A DNA stretch of 41,259 nucleotides from Alphaproteobacteria bacterium (GCA_028284945.1 JANQQJ010000003.1:1-41259), one strand, 5' to 3'; positions 26,962-36,327 are shown, counted from the stretch's first letter. A program made the numbers and translations. Notes: generated from the sequence alone by a model not told the origin.

Positions 26962-27984
26962 ATGGGTCGGCTGAATAGAACCATGGCAGCGGTTTTCGCA
27001 ACAGCGTTCATCGGAACGTCTGTCTATGCCTCTGATTCTATTGAGCTAATAGATACGACCGATTTGCCGGAACCTCTGGCCCAAAATGAACCATGGCCGG
27101 GTATCGCAACAGAACCGATCCGCCTTGCCGACCCGCTCATGCTTGAGGATAAGTCCGGTCCCGTGCGGCTGACGCCGTTGGAACGACTGGACGACGGTGT
27201 GCGACTCGGAGTCGAGATTAACCTGAATGATTCCGATCAGATTGAGCTGCGCGACGACGATCGGCTCTATCTCGAAGCTGATTTCGGCCGGTTTGACAGT
27301 TTTGCGCCGTTGGCGACCGACATTTCACTGGCATTTGGCGATAGCGTGATGACCGAGCGCGGGCTCGATTCTGTGGCTCTGCTTAGCCGCGCATCGAGTT
27401 TGGCATTGGATGCGCCGTTTGCCGCCCTGCTTTTGTCCGATCCGCAGGCCATGACCCCCAGGTTCGCCGGTATCCGGGTCGGCTTTGCCTCGTCTGAGCG
27501 TGGTGTTGCCCCCAGTGACCGCGGCCTGGATATTTCGGTATCCAGCATGCTGATGGTGTCAGCACCTGATTCAGGCGGCTTTTCCTACATTGATGCGGCC
27601 AGCATCGCCGGGTCCGACAAGGTGTTTAACATCGGGCTTAATATCGGCTATCGCGGCTTCACCGTTGCAGCCTCGTTCCTGCGCGGGACGGGGCCGGCTT
27701 TTGTTGGCTATGAAAGCTATGACTTCGGCGTGAGTTATGACTTCGGCAATTGGGCAACCAGTGTCGCCGTTGGCGGCTATTTCAGCGATGGCGGCCCGCT
27801 GAGCATGTTGGGCGCGGTCGAGTTCGACCGGCTTTACAGCGTGGAAATCGGTGCGTCCTACAGCCTGCGCCCGGGGATCAAGATCCTCGGCCGGTTGCGC
27901 TTCTTCGACTATCAGACGCTGTTCGATACCGGTCTGCATGGCCAGGGCGGCAGCGTCTATCTCGGTACCAGTTTAGGCTTCTAA
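26962..27984 (+). CDS. Putative outer-membrane beta-barrel (porin-like) protein
   Basis: A 340-residue protein with a signal peptide (MGRLNRTMAAVFATAFIGTSVYA, predicted cleavage near residue 23). After an acidic linker, the C-terminal half has alternating strands rich in Gly and aromatic residues (VFNIGLNIGYRGFTVAASF, YDFGVSYDFGNWATSVAVGGYF) and ends in GTSLGF with the terminal Phe recognised by the BAM complex. The last part resembles the Gram-negative porin family, but I cannot assign a family firmly. The first 120 residues are unusual for a porin and could be a periplasmic domain. It is followed by cysD across 196 bp. Confidence 0.7.
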   Translation: MGRLNRTMAAVFATAFIGTSVYASDSIELIDTTDLPEPLAQNEPWPGIATEPIRLADPLMLEDKSGPVRLTPLERLDDGVRLGVEINLNDSDQIELRDDDRLYLEADFGRFDSFAPLATDISLAFGDSVMTERGLDSVALLSRASSLALDAPFAALLLSDPQAMTPRFAGIRVGFASSERGVAPSDRGLDISVSSMLMVSAPDSGGFSYIDAASIAGSDKVFNIGLNIGYRGFTVAASFLRGTGPAFVGYESYDFGVSYDFGNWATSVAVGGYFSDGGPLSMLGAVEFDRLYSVEIGASYSLRPGIKILGRLRFFDYQTLFDTGLHGQGGSVYLGTSLGF

Positions 27985-28084
27985 ATGTCGCTGCACGATC
28001 CGTGGCGCCTGGGCATTTTGTCCCATATTTACAAATAAAAGATGTATAATTAATCAATATACACCTCCATTCAGCATAAATAAC

Positions 28085-28113
28085 TTGACAGTCTTCTGCA
28101 TAGGGTCGATATG
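28085..28113 (+). promoter_or_regulatory. Candidate promoter of cysD-cysNC
   Basis: A perfect -35 TTGACA (28085-28090), a 17-bp spacer and GATATG (28108-28113), 67 bp before the cysD start. AT-rich sequence lies upstream (28015-28080). I see no clear CysB site. Confidence 0.5.
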
Positions 28114-28180
28114 CCCCGTAACCCGCTGGTTTTGCACCGGATGGGGTCGGTTCGTCTGCAGTGATCAGTAAGGAAGTCCG

Positions 28181-28975
28181 TTGACCAATCTCGATGAGTT
28201 GGAAGCCCAAAGCATCTATATTTTCCGCGAGGCATTTAACCGCCTCGAAAACATTGCGATGCTCTGGTCGCTGGGAAAAGACTCCAACGTAATGATCTGG
28301 CTGGCCCGCAAGGCCTTCTTTGGTCATGTGCCTTTTCCGGTCGTTCACGTTGATACCGGCAAGAAGTTTCCTGAAATGTACGCCTTCCGTGACCGATATG
28401 CGAAAGAGTGGAACCTGAACTTCATCCGCGGAGAGTGTCCGCCGGTTGAAGATATCGACCCGTCCCTGCCCCCTGCGGCACGGTCGGCGGCCCGCAAGAC
28501 CGAGGGTCTGAAGTGGATCGTCGAAGAACACGGTTTTACCGGCCTTTTTGCCGGCATCCGGCGTGATGAACAGGCGATGCGCGCAAAAGAACGGGTCTTC
28601 TCACCCCGTGGGGAAGGCGGCAAATGGGACTTCCGGGATCAGCCGCCGGAGTTCTGGGATCAGTTCAAGACCGATTTCCCGCCGGGAACCCACATCCGGA
28701 TTCATCCGTTGCTGCATTGGACGGAAATCGATATCTGGCGTTATTCGCTGCGGGAAAACATTCCGCTGATCGATCTCTATTTTTCGAAAGACGGTAAACG
28801 CTACCGGTCCTTGGGTGACCAGGACATCACCTTCCCCGTCGACAGCGATGCCAGTACGCTTGAAGAGATTATCGAGGAACTGGAAACCACCAGGGTCTCT
28901 GAACGGGCCGGGCGGGCCATGGATCATGAGGCCGAAGACGCTTTCGAGCGTCTGCGGGCCGAGGGGTATATGTAA
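28181..28975 (+). CDS. cysD: Sulfate adenylyltransferase subunit CysD (short variant)
   Basis: The PP-loop ATPase subunit that, with CysN, forms adenosine 5'-phosphosulfate from ATP and sulfate. The PP-loop [47 protein letters not shown] and [19 protein letters not shown] are clear CysD blocks. At 264 residues it is shorter than the 302-residue E. coli protein; the C-terminal FRTLGCWPLTGAVES region is replaced by [19 protein letters not shown]. The start is a TTG at 28181 with AGGA 6 nt upstream. The TAA overlaps the cysNC ATG (TAATG). Confidence 0.92.
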   Translation: MTNLDELEAQSIYIFREAFNRLENIAMLWSLGKDSNVMIWLARKAFFGHVPFPVVHVDTGKKFPEMYAFRDRYAKEWNLNFIRGECPPVEDIDPSLPPAARSAARKTEGLKWIVEEHGFTGLFAGIRRDEQAMRAKERVFSPRGEGGKWDFRDQPPEFWDQFKTDFPPGTHIRIHPLLHWTEIDIWRYSLRENIPLIDLYFSKDGKRYRSLGDQDITFPVDSDASTLEEIIEELETTRVSERAGRAMDHEAEDAFERLRAEGYM

Positions 28976-30885
28976 TGAGCGAAGCTGCACGCAGTGCCCG
29001 TGATCTGCTGAAAATCGTCATGGTCGGCCATGTCGACCATGGCAAGTCGACGCTGGTCGGCCGCCTTTTCCACGACACCGGGTCACTGCCCGATGGCAAG
29101 CTGGAAGCCATCAAGGCCATGTGTGATGCCCGTGGCATGCCGTTCGAGTGGGCGTTTTTGATGGACGCCCTGCAAGCTGAGCGCGACCAGGGCATTACCA
29201 TCGATACCAGCCAGATCTGGTTCAAGACAAAGCAGCGCGACTACGTGCTGATCGATGCGCCGGGCCACAAGGAATTCCTCAAAAATATGATCACGGGTGC
29301 GGCGGCATCAGATGCTGCGGTGCTGGTGATCGACGCGCATGAAGGCGTGCAGGAACAGTCTCGCCGGCATGGCTATCTGCTGCACCTCTTGGGCGTCAAA
29401 CAGGTGGCTGTTGCGGTCAACAAGATGGATCTTGTCGATTATAGCGAAGAGCGGTTCTACGAAATCGAGCGTGAATATACCGCCTATCTCGCCTCCATCG
29501 GCGTCAAGGCGACCTATATGATCCCGGTCTCGGGGCGCGAGGGCGACAATGTCGCCACCCGGTCAGAGGCGATGCCCTGGTATCATGGCCCCACCATCGT
29601 CGGTGCCTTGGATGCGTTCGGGTCGGTGACAGAACTGCGCGACTTGCCGTTGCGGATGCCGGTGCAGGACATCTACAAATTCGACGAGCGCCGCATTATT
29701 GCCGGACGCATCGAATCAGGTGTGCTGAAGGTTGGCGATGAACTGCTGTTCTCGCCGTCCAACAAACGAGCTCGGGTGAAAGCGATTGAAAGCTGGAACA
29801 CGCCGGAGGTCGCGGTGGAAGCCGGTGCCGGGCAAAGCGTCGGAATTAGGCTCGATGAACAACTGTTTCTGGAGCGTGGTGAGATTGCCAGCCATGTAAC
29901 AGCGGCGCCCGTTGAGACCGATGTCTTTGTCGGTCGGCTGTTCTGGCTGAGCGACCAGCCGTTAAAGGTTGGCAGCCGCTATACGATGAAGATCAACACC
30001 TTCGAAGCTCCGGTTGAAGTGCAGGAGATCAAGCACGTCATCGACACGGGCGATTTGGGTGAAACGGTGTCTGAAAAGGTGGAGCGGCACGCGGTCGCGG
30101 AAGTCGTGTTGCGCACCAAGAAGATGATGGCGCTGGACTCATTTAACGACCTGTCCCGCACGGGCCGGTTTGTCCTGGTCGATGGCTACGACATCGCAGG
30201 CGGCGGCATCATCAGCATGGAAGGATATGCCGACCAACGTGATCTGATCACCATGGCCTCGACCAATGTCACCCGGGTTGAGCACGAGGTGACCGATACC
30301 TTGCGCGCCGCGCGCAACGGCCACCAGGGCGGTGTGCTCTGGTTTACCGGGTTCTCAGGGGCCGGTAAGTCGACCCTGGCGATCGAGGTGGAAAAGCGGC
30401 TCTTTAACAAGGGATATCAGACCTATGTGCTCGATGGCGACAATGTGCGCCACGGCCTGAATTCCAATCTTGGTTTTTCCCCGGAAGACAGGGCGGAGAA
30501 CATCCGCCGCGTCGGCGAGGTTGCCGCGCTGTTTGGCCGTTCAGGCATGATCGCCATCACCGCCTTTATCTCACCCTACCGGTCAGACCGGGACCGGGCG
30601 CGTGAAGCGGCGGGTGACCGGTTCCATGAAATTTATGTTCATGCGGATCTGGAAATCTGCGAACAACGGGATCCAAAGGGCCTCTATAAGAAAGCTCGTA
30701 CCGGCGAGATCAAGGACTTCACCGGCATCTCGGCGCCATATGAGCCGCCCGTGAACCCGCAGCTTACGGTCGATACCGGTGTCAACGATATCGAAACCTG
30801 CGTGCAGCAAATTGTCGATTATGTTGGCGAGCACTTCTCGGCAACCTCGCGCCCGGCGGTCCGCGAAATTACCTCAGGCGGCTAA
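28975..30885 (+). CDS. cysNC: Bifunctional sulfate adenylyltransferase subunit 1 / adenylyl-sulfate kinase
   Basis: A 636-residue fusion. The N-terminal part is the GTPase Cys[10 protein letters not shown] (Lys24), [23 protein letters not shown], then the two EF-Tu-like beta-barrel domains. The C-terminal part (from about 455) is the APS kinase Cys[10 protein letters not shown] (Lys465), [28 protein letters not shown] and [16 protein letters not shown]. Together they convert sulfate via APS to PAPS. The G3 motif is DAPGH, not the DTPGH of E. coli CysN, and the GTPase follows the less common [10 protein letters not shown] pattern. No cysH, cysI or sulfate transporter is in the window, so assimilation or sulfonation cannot be told apart. 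It overlaps cysD by 1 nt. Confidence 0.94.
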   Translation: MSEAARSARDLLKIVMVGHVDHGKSTLVGRLFHDTGSLPDGKLEAIKAMCDARGMPFEWAFLMDALQAERDQGITIDTSQIWFKTKQRDYVLIDAPGHKEFLKNMITGAAASDAAVLVIDAHEGVQEQSRRHGYLLHLLGVKQVAVAVNKMDLVDYSEERFYEIEREYTAYLASIGVKATYMIPVSGREGDNVATRSEAMPWYHGPTIVGALDAFGSVTELRDLPLRMPVQDIYKFDERRIIAGRIESGVLKVGDELLFSPSNKRARVKAIESWNTPEVAVEAGAGQSVGIRLDEQLFLERGEIASHVTAAPVETDVFVGRLFWLSDQPLKVGSRYTMKINTFEAPVEVQEIKHVIDTGDLGETVSEKVERHAVAEVVLRTKKMMALDSFNDLSRTGRFVLVDGYDIAGGGIISMEGYADQRDLITMASTNVTRVEHEVTDTLRAARNGHQGGVLWFTGFSGAGKSTLAIEVEKRLFNKGYQTYVLDGDNVRHGLNSNLGFSPEDRAENIRRVGEVAALFGRSGMIAITAFISPYRSDRDRAREAAGDRFHEIYVHADLEICEQRDPKGLYKKARTGEIKDFTGISAPYEPPVNPQLTVDTGVNDIETCVQQIVDYVGEHFSATSRPAVREITSGG

Positions 30886-30894
30886 GGCCCTGGA

Positions 30895-31578
30895 TTATTG
30901 GCCCGCAAGGCCTCCGATTGCGCCGATACCGGCAAATGCCGACCCTTTGAGCCGTTGCAGGGTGCGGTCATCAATGCCACCCAGCGCGAAGACAGGTATC
31001 GCTGCCTGCTGCGCCATCCTTGATGCGCGGACCGGCCCCAGTGTCTTCGCCCCGGGATGGCTTTTTGTGGGGAATATGGGCGATAGAAAAGCAGCGTCCG
31101 CTCCTATCTGCGCCGCAGCGCCCAAGGCCTGCAGGTTATGGGCTGCAGCAGTAACCAGAAAGTCCGGATAGTTACGCTTGATCCCAACGGCTCGTTTCAG
31201 CGCTGTTTCCGGTAGGTGGACACCAGCGGCCCCAACCTGCGAAGCCATAAGCGGATCCAGGCCAACCAGAAAGGTAAGACCGTTTTCGGCGGCAATTGTC
31301 GCCAGCGCCTCTGCCAGTTTGGTTCGGTCCGGATGGTCGTAGTCGCGCAGGATCACACCCCCGCCCTCGGGCATGCGGCTGGCAATGCTGAGTGGGTCGG
31401 CAACCCGGGCTTGATCAGTCAAAAACCAAAGCGGTGGAAGGTCACTGCGGGCACCGGATGCCTGCTGAAGCTGCTGGGCGCCGCGCCACAGGGACTTGAT
31501 GCTCTGCCTGGCGGATATTGTCGTGATCAGTGTTGCCTCTATGTGATCCTGCGAGTGATCGACTATAACACCGCCCAT
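30895..31578 (-). CDS. Thiamine-phosphate synthase-like (ThiE/TenI family) protein
   Basis: A 227-residue TIM-barrel protein of the ThiE/TenI type. It has GADAAFLSPIFPTKSHPGAKTLGP, a version of the ThiE PIFPT loop, and PVFALGGI, similar to the AIGGI phosphate-binding loop. The N-terminal substrate region (VILRDYDHPDR) lacks the usual RxK pattern, so the true substrate may not be that of ThiE. The first 45 residues are longer than in typical members. Its ATG (31578-31576) overlaps the divergent yggS ATG. ThiE-like/YggS neighbours recur in Alphaproteobacteria. Convergent with cysNC, 9 bp apart. Confidence 0.78.
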   Translation of the reverse strand: MGGVIVDHSQDHIEATLITTISARQSIKSLWRGAQQLQQASGARSDLPPLWFLTDQARVADPLSIASRMPEGGGVILRDYDHPDRTKLAEALATIAAENGLTFLVGLDPLMASQVGAAGVHLPETALKRAVGIKRNYPDFLVTAAAHNLQALGAAAQIGADAAFLSPIFPTKSHPGAKTLGPVRASRMAQQAAIPVFALGGIDDRTLQRLKGSAFAGIGAIGGLAGQ

Positions 31579-32266
31579 GTTGGAGCAAAATCAGCAACCC
31601 ATTGGAGCACGGCTCGCGGAAGTCCGGACGCAGATTGATGCCGCAGCGGATAACGCCGGTTTATCTGGTGACGATGTTTCATTGATCGCGGTCTCAAAGA
31701 CTCACCCGGCTGAAAAGATCGAACAGGCGATTGCCGCGGGCCAACGCCATTTTGGCGAAAACCGCGTCCAGGAAGCCCAGCAGAAATGGCCGGCGCTGAA
31801 AGAAGCCCATCCGGATATGGTGCTGCACCTTATTGGCGGGTTGCAATCCAATAAGGTGAAGGACGCGGTCGCGCTGTTCGATGTGATTCATTCCGTCGAC
31901 CGGCCGAAGCTGGCCCGCGCCATCGCCCGCCATGCCGAGGCGTCGGGCCGGTCGCCACGCTGCTTTATTCAGGTCAATACCGGCGAAGAGCCGCAAAAGG
32001 GCGGCGTTTTGCCTGCGGATGTGGAGGCGTTGGTGACACTGTGCCGGGACGACTTGGCCATGCCGCTCGAGGGATTGATGTGCATCCCGCCGGCGGATGA
32101 AGCCGCCGCGCTTCACTTCGCCTTTCTGCGCACCCTGGCTCAGCGAAACGGCCTGAAAGGCCTCAGCATGGGCATGAGTGGAGACTATGAACTGGCCGTT
32201 GAGATGGGGGCGACCCATGTTCGGGTCGGAACAGCGATTTTCGGCCCTCGCGGAACCCTGACCTGA
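31577..32266 (+). CDS. yggS: YggS family pyridoxal-phosphate homeostasis protein
   Basis: A 229-residue PLP-binding protein without known catalysis, needed for vitamin B6 and amino acid balance. The PLP lysine is Lys41 in LIAVSKTHP; HFGENRVQEAQQKW, HLIGGLQSNKVKDAV, IQVNTGEEPQKGG and LSMGMSGDYELAVEMGATHVRVGTAIFG are all standard. The typical FIGxLQxNK block reads LIGGLQSNK. It starts at an ATG sharing CATG with the divergent ThiE-like gene. Converges on the L,D-transpeptidase gene 9 bp away. Confidence 0.93.
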   Translation: MLEQNQQPIGARLAEVRTQIDAAADNAGLSGDDVSLIAVSKTHPAEKIEQAIAAGQRHFGENRVQEAQQKWPALKEAHPDMVLHLIGGLQSNKVKDAVALFDVIHSVDRPKLARAIARHAEASGRSPRCFIQVNTGEEPQKGGVLPADVEALVTLCRDDLAMPLEGLMCIPPADEAAALHFAFLRTLAQRNGLKGLSMGMSGDYELAVEMGATHVRVGTAIFGPRGTLT

Positions 32267-32275
32267 TCCGACAGC

Positions 32276-32770
32276 TCAGGTGATGTGCAACGTGTCCGAA
32301 CGGGACACGTTTTCCAGGATGGTCAAAAGGTCGTCACGCGACACCGCGACGCAGCCCTCTGTCGGTGCATAATCGTCGGTCGCAACATGAAGAAAAATCG
32401 CGCTGCCTGCACCGGGCACGACCGGATCGTCATTGTGGCCAAGCACGACAATCAGGTCATAGAGCGCGTCCGACCGCCAGAGCGGCTCGGTTCGGGCAGG
32501 ATAGGGCGTTACTACCTTGGTGTTGTAAAGCGGATAGTCCGGATCATCGCACCAGGCGTCGTTCTTCATGATCTCGACGACCGGCAACCCGGTTTTTGGC
32601 CGTTCTAATCTGTCCGGGCGGTACATTAGCCGCCTTAGCGGAAACGCGCCAACCGGGGTCGCGCCGTCGCCTTCGCGTTTGGTGTCAGAGACACCGGACC
32701 GGCCCAGTGCGCATTTTACCCTTGTGCCTTCCCAGCTGAGCCAGCCGCTGCGTTCGACCAGAATCTCCAA
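32276..32770 (-). CDS. L,D-transpeptidase (YkuD) family protein
   Basis: A 164-residue YkuD-domain protein. The catalytic motif is present: His128 in SAIFLHVATDD and Cys140 in APTEGCVAV. L,D-transpeptidases cross-link peptidoglycan or attach lipoproteins to it, but this one lacks a signal peptide or membrane segment; it belongs to a short group often found in Alphaproteobacteria with an unproven site of action. The only usable start is the TTG at 32770, three bases after the ribA stop, so it is probably coupled to ribA. Confidence 0.86.
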   Translation of the reverse strand: MEILVERSGWLSWEGTRVKCALGRSGVSDTKREGDGATPVGAFPLRRLMYRPDRLERPKTGLPVVEIMKNDAWCDDPDYPLYNTKVVTPYPARTEPLWRSDALYDLIVVLGHNDDPVVPGAGSAIFLHVATDDYAPTEGCVAVSRDDLLTILENVSRSDTLHIT

Positions 32771-32773
32771 GGT

Positions 32774-33919
32774 CTAGGACTTTCCTTCGGCGGTTTTTGA
32801 CGACGCCGTCAGATAGTGACCGCTGCGTTTGGCTTTGGTCGCTAGGTAAAGCTCGTTATGGGCGTTGGACGGGAACTCGTGCTGAACACGCTCAACCACG
32901 TCTATTCCCAATTCGCGCAGCGATGCGACCTTGTCCGGGTTGTTGGTCATCAGCCGGACTTTCTCGAATCCCAGATTGCGCAGCATTTCCGCAGCAGAAA
33001 GGAACAGCCGCTCGTCCGGTTCAAACCCCAGCCGCTCATTGGCCTCGATCGTATCGAACCCGTCGTCCTGCAGCCGATAGGCCCGCAGCTTGTTGATCAG
33101 GCCGATGCCACGGCCTTCCTGGGCGAGATAGAGCAGCACGCCACCTCCGGCCTGGCCAATCTCTTCAATGGCACCACGCAGTTGCTGGCCACAATCGCAT
33201 TTCAGAGACCCCAACAGGTCGCCGGTAAAGCACTCCGAATGTAACCGCGCCAGCACCGGTTCATCGCGGGGCGGGTCGCCGATGACAATGGCCAGGTGTT
33301 CAACGCCCCCATCCATTGGCCTGAACGCGATCAGCCTGGAATCTTCCGCCCCATCAAGTGGCACCCGCGCCGACGATACCCGGCTCAAGCTCACGGCAGC
33401 GACCTCATCGAATGCCATAATGTCATCCACGCTGACCTCGGGCAGCTCGCGGGACGGCGTAGTGGTTTCGGTAAGGACGGCCATGGGCAGGAGTTGCGCA
33501 TGCTTGCACAGCTGGATCGCGGCCTCTGCCGCCGCTGGTATATCTGCTGTGAGGGGGATGAACGGCCCCCGTACCGGATTGCTGAAGTCTTGTGTCGGGT
33601 CAGCCAGCGACCGGATCAGCCGGGAATTGAAGTGCTCTGCAAGGCTCAGGCATACGGTCTTTTCCCCGGTTGGACTAATGCGAAGCACAGCGGCCCGCTG
33701 TGCCGTCATGGCCACCATCGGGGAGTCAGCCGCATGTTGCTTCAAGTTTGTCAAACCATCGCCGGTAATGTTTTCTGCGGCGTGTACCACGAAGACCCGT
33801 TCATCCTGGCGGATAATCGCCATGCGGCCACGGCGCAGGGCCCGGCCCGCCAGATCGACCCGGCGGAGCAGATTCTGTCGGCTGTCTATGTCGTACGGCA
33901 CACTCGACGAATGGGTCAT
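32774..33919 (-). CDS. ribA: GTP cyclohydrolase II with N-terminal extension
   Basis: Converts GTP to 2,5-diamino-6-ribosylamino-pyrimidinone phosphate, the first step of riboflavin synthesis. The C-terminal domain has the zinc ligands Cys230, Cys241, Cys243 (CFTGDLLGSLKCDCGQQL), YLAQEGRGIGL with the catalytic Glu/Arg, and MTNNPDKVASL. The first 190 residues resemble a decayed DHBP synthase-like domain lacking the acidic active-site motif, a layout known in alphaproteobacterial RibA. I use the ATG at 33919 (381 aa); a TTG at 33955 would add 12 residues. It diverges from the response-regulator gene across 73 bp. Confidence 0.93.
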   Translation of the reverse strand: MTHSSSVPYDIDSRQNLLRRVDLAGRALRRGRMAIIRQDERVFVVHAAENITGDGLTNLKQHAADSPMVAMTAQRAAVLRISPTGEKTVCLSLAEHFNSRLIRSLADPTQDFSNPVRGPFIPLTADIPAAAEAAIQLCKHAQLLPMAVLTETTTPSRELPEVSVDDIMAFDEVAAVSLSRVSSARVPLDGAEDSRLIAFRPMDGGVEHLAIVIGDPPRDEPVLARLHSECFTGDLLGSLKCDCGQQLRGAIEEIGQAGGGVLLYLAQEGRGIGLINKLRAYRLQDDGFDTIEANERLGFEPDERLFLSAAEMLRNLGFEKVRLMTNNPDKVASLRELGIDVVERVQHEFPSNAHNELYLATKAKRSGHYLTASSKTAEGKS

Positions 33920-33992
33920 CACGCTTATATACGGCTGTTGGAAGCGGTATAACAATGGCCTTCACAGAGATAAGCCGCCCGACGGAGTAGAA

Positions 33993-34682
33993 ATGACCTC
34001 GCACAAGAAAGCCCTTTTGATCGATGACGACAACGATTTGCGGTCGTCTCTTGCTGCCCAGCTGGGTCTGACAGACGAGTTTGAGACCGATGAGGCCGAG
34101 ACCGGGTCAGAAGGCCTGACCAAGGCGCGCGAGGGCGAATACGACATTGTGCTTCTTGATGTTGGGCTGCCCGATATTGATGGGCGAGAGGTCTGCAGGC
34201 TGATGCGTAAGAGCGGTGTGAAGGTGCCTGTCATCCTGTTGACCGCTGCTGATTCAGATGCTGACACAATTCTGGGTCTGGAATCAGGCGCCAATGATTT
34301 TGTCGGTAAGCCCTTTAATTTCGGGGTCTTGCTGGCGCGTGTCCGGGCGCAGCTGCGCCAGTTCGAAACCAGTGAAGACGCGGTCTTCAAGATTGGTCCC
34401 TATACGTTCCAGCCCAGCCGCAAGCTGCTGATCGATGACGAGCAGAACGGTCAGAAGGTTCGGCTGACGGAGAAGGAGACGGACATTCTGAAATATCTCT
34501 ACCGCGCCGGTGCACCGGTCGGCCGCGATACGCTGCTCGATGAGGTCTGGGGCTACAATGCCGGTGTGACGACCCACACGCTTGAAACGCATATTTATCG
34601 TCTGCGTCAAAAGATTGAGCGTGACCCCGCCAACGCCGCCCTGTTGGTAACCGAAAGTGGTGGGTACCGCCTGGTCGTCTGA
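33993..34682 (+). CDS. OmpR/PhoB-family response regulator
   Basis: A 229-residue regulator with a receiver domain (phosphoacceptor Asp56 in IVLLDVGLPDIDG, conserved Thr in ILLTA, Lys in VGKPFNF) and a C-terminal winged helix (VRLTEKETDILKYLYRAG, TTHTLETHIYRLRQKIE, LLVTESGGYRL). The ATG at 33993 has GGAG 5 nt upstream; readings that start earlier run through antisense ribA. No histidine kinase is next to it, so it is an orphan. A role like the envelope regulator CenR is possible but not shown by the sequence. Confidence 0.92.
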   Translation: MTSHKKALLIDDDNDLRSSLAAQLGLTDEFETDEAETGSEGLTKAREGEYDIVLLDVGLPDIDGREVCRLMRKSGVKVPVILLTAADSDADTILGLESGANDFVGKPFNFGVLLARVRAQLRQFETSEDAVFKIGPYTFQPSRKLLIDDEQNGQKVRLTEKETDILKYLYRAGAPVGRDTLLDEVWGYNAGVTTHTLETHIYRLRQKIERDPANAALLVTESGGYRLVV

Positions 34683-34703
34683 CCAGGATCCCCGCATGGC
34701 GCG

Positions 34704-35531
34704 ATGGCCCCAAAAGACGGCATGCAGGTTAAATTCTGGGGCGTTCGCGGGTCTGTTCCCTGTTCCGGGCCGGCAACGGCAAAATATGGTGGCAACTCAT
34801 CCTGCGTTGAAATCTGGTGCGGTGACCGCCGGCTGATTCTCGATGCAGGGACTGGGATTCGCCCGCTGGGTGATACAATCAGCGGGCCCGAACGCGTCGA
34901 TATCTTTCTCAGTCACTGCCACTATGACCATGTGATTGGTCTGCCGTTTCTGGGCCCATTATTCATGCCCGGGTTTGAATGCCATATCTGGGCCGGGCAT
35001 CTGGGTGCCGGTGGCGGGATCAAGCGGGCCTTGTCTGACATGCTGCAGCCGCCACTGTTCCCAATCACCTTCGAGACGTTCCATGCGGAGATCGACTTTC
35101 ACGATTTTGTCGCGGGTGAGACGGTGAAATTCACCGATGAGATAAGCTTGGAGACGACACCGCTCAATCATCCAGATGGGGCAACGGGCTATCGGGTGGA
35201 GTTTGACGGGCGGTCGGTCTGCTATGTCACGGACACGGGCCATGTACCTGGCGAACCTGACAGCAACATACTGGGCCTAATCGAGGGCGCTGATCTTTTC
35301 ATCTATGATTCAACCTATACCGATGCGGAATTCGCCCGTCATGGGGGCTTCGGTCACTCGACCTGGCAGGAAGGTATGCGCCTGGCTGATCAAGCCGGGG
35401 TCGGGACCTTTGCGATCTTCCACCACGATCCGGGCCATGATGACGGCTTCATGGACGCTGTTGCATCAGAAGCCGAACAGGCGCGCCCCGGTACGTTGGT
35501 TGCGCGCGACGGATTGCTGCTAGAGCTCTAG
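34704..35531 (+). CDS. MBL-fold metallo-hydrolase
   Basis: A 275-residue metallo-beta-lactamase-fold protein. The metal motif is SHCHYDHVIGLPF (His71, His73, Asp75, His76); further ligands are His in NHPDGATGYR and Asp in VCYVTDTGHVPG, with a C-terminal HHDPGHDD. The N-terminal KFWGVRGSVPCSGPATAKYGGNSSCVEI block is typical of a group near PhnP/RNase Z. The substrate is unknown. The ATG at 34722 (MQVKFWG) is an alternative start. It follows the regulator by 21 bp and may be co-transcribed. Its 3' end overlaps xthA by 12 nt. Confidence 0.88.
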   Translation: MAPKDGMQVKFWGVRGSVPCSGPATAKYGGNSSCVEIWCGDRRLILDAGTGIRPLGDTISGPERVDIFLSHCHYDHVIGLPFLGPLFMPGFECHIWAGHLGAGGGIKRALSDMLQPPLFPITFETFHAEIDFHDFVAGETVKFTDEISLETTPLNHPDGATGYRVEFDGRSVCYVTDTGHVPGEPDSNILGLIEGADLFIYDSTYTDAEFARHGGFGHSTWQEGMRLADQAGVGTFAIFHHDPGHDDGFMDAVASEAEQARPGTLVARDGLLLEL

Positions 35532-36317
35532 ATCGACGGTAATCGGCGCGTGGTCCGAGGGTTTTTCCCAGTCCCGGGCTTCGTCCAGAATATGCATCTT
35601 GCTGATATGCGGCTGCAGCGGCGGCGTTACCCAGATGTGATCGAGGCGCCGGCCACGGTTTGACGCGCGCCAGTCGCGCGACCGGTAACTCCACCAACTG
35701 AACAGTTTTTCCGGTTCCGGCACCATATGGCGGACGGCATCGACCCAGTCGATCGAGTTCTGGACCGCGGTCAGTTTTTCCACCTCGATCGGCGTGTGCG
35801 AGACGATCTTGAGCAGTTGCTTGTGTGACCAGACGTCGAATTCGGATGGCGCCACATTCAAATCCCCGACCAGGATCATTTTGTCCTTCGGTTTATAGTT
35901 GCCGGCAAACCAACCGGTCATGTCGTCCAGAAACTCCATCTTGTGGGCGAACTTTTCGTTCTCGGCCGGGTCGGGAATATCGCCGCCGGCGGGCACATAG
36001 AAATTGTGGACAGTGATGCCGCCTTCCAAGGTCGCATAGACGTGGCGCGCATCTTCCTTGCCGCACCAGTCGCGCCGCGTGACATTCTCCATCGGGATTC
36101 GCGACAGGGTGGCGACCCCGTGATAACCTTTCTGCCCAGCGATGGCGTGATGCTCATAACCCAGCTTATTGAAGGCCTTTACTGGAAAAAGCGGGTCCGG
36201 AACCTTGGTTTCCTGCAGGCAGATGACGTCCGGCTGCACCTTTTCCAGGAACCGCGTCACAAGATCGATCCGCAGGCGCACGGAGTTGATGTTCCAGGTC
36301 GTCAGCCGCAGGGTCAT
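35520..36317 (-). CDS. xthA: Exodeoxyribonuclease III
   Basis: AP endonuclease and 3'-5' exonuclease of base excision repair. The 265-residue protein has RLTTWNINSVRLRID, DVICLQETKVPD (catalytic Glu36), GYHGVATLSR, the LVGDLNVAPSEFDVW block, RGRRLDHIWVT and the terminal SDHAPI catalytic His. Family length is normal. The stop overlaps the end of the MBL gene by 12 nt in a convergent arrangement. Confidence 0.96.
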   Translation of the reverse strand: MTLRLTTWNINSVRLRIDLVTRFLEKVQPDVICLQETKVPDPLFPVKAFNKLGYEHHAIAGQKGYHGVATLSRIPMENVTRRDWCGKEDARHVYATLEGGITVHNFYVPAGGDIPDPAENEKFAHKMEFLDDMTGWFAGNYKPKDKMILVGDLNVAPSEFDVWSHKQLLKIVSHTPIEVEKLTAVQNSIDWVDAVRHMVPEPEKLFSWWSYRSRDWRASNRGRRLDHIWVTPPLQPHISKMHILDEARDWEKPSDHAPITVDLEL

Positions 36318-36327
36318 GGAAAAACCT

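Noticed and set aside
31673-31685. ATGTTTCATTGAT as a degenerate parS
   Set aside because: Only one half-site; the second half is absent.
33168-33992. Long frame upstream of the response regulator
   Set aside because: It is antisense to ribA; the regulator starts at the ATG at 33993 with GGAG 5 nt upstream.
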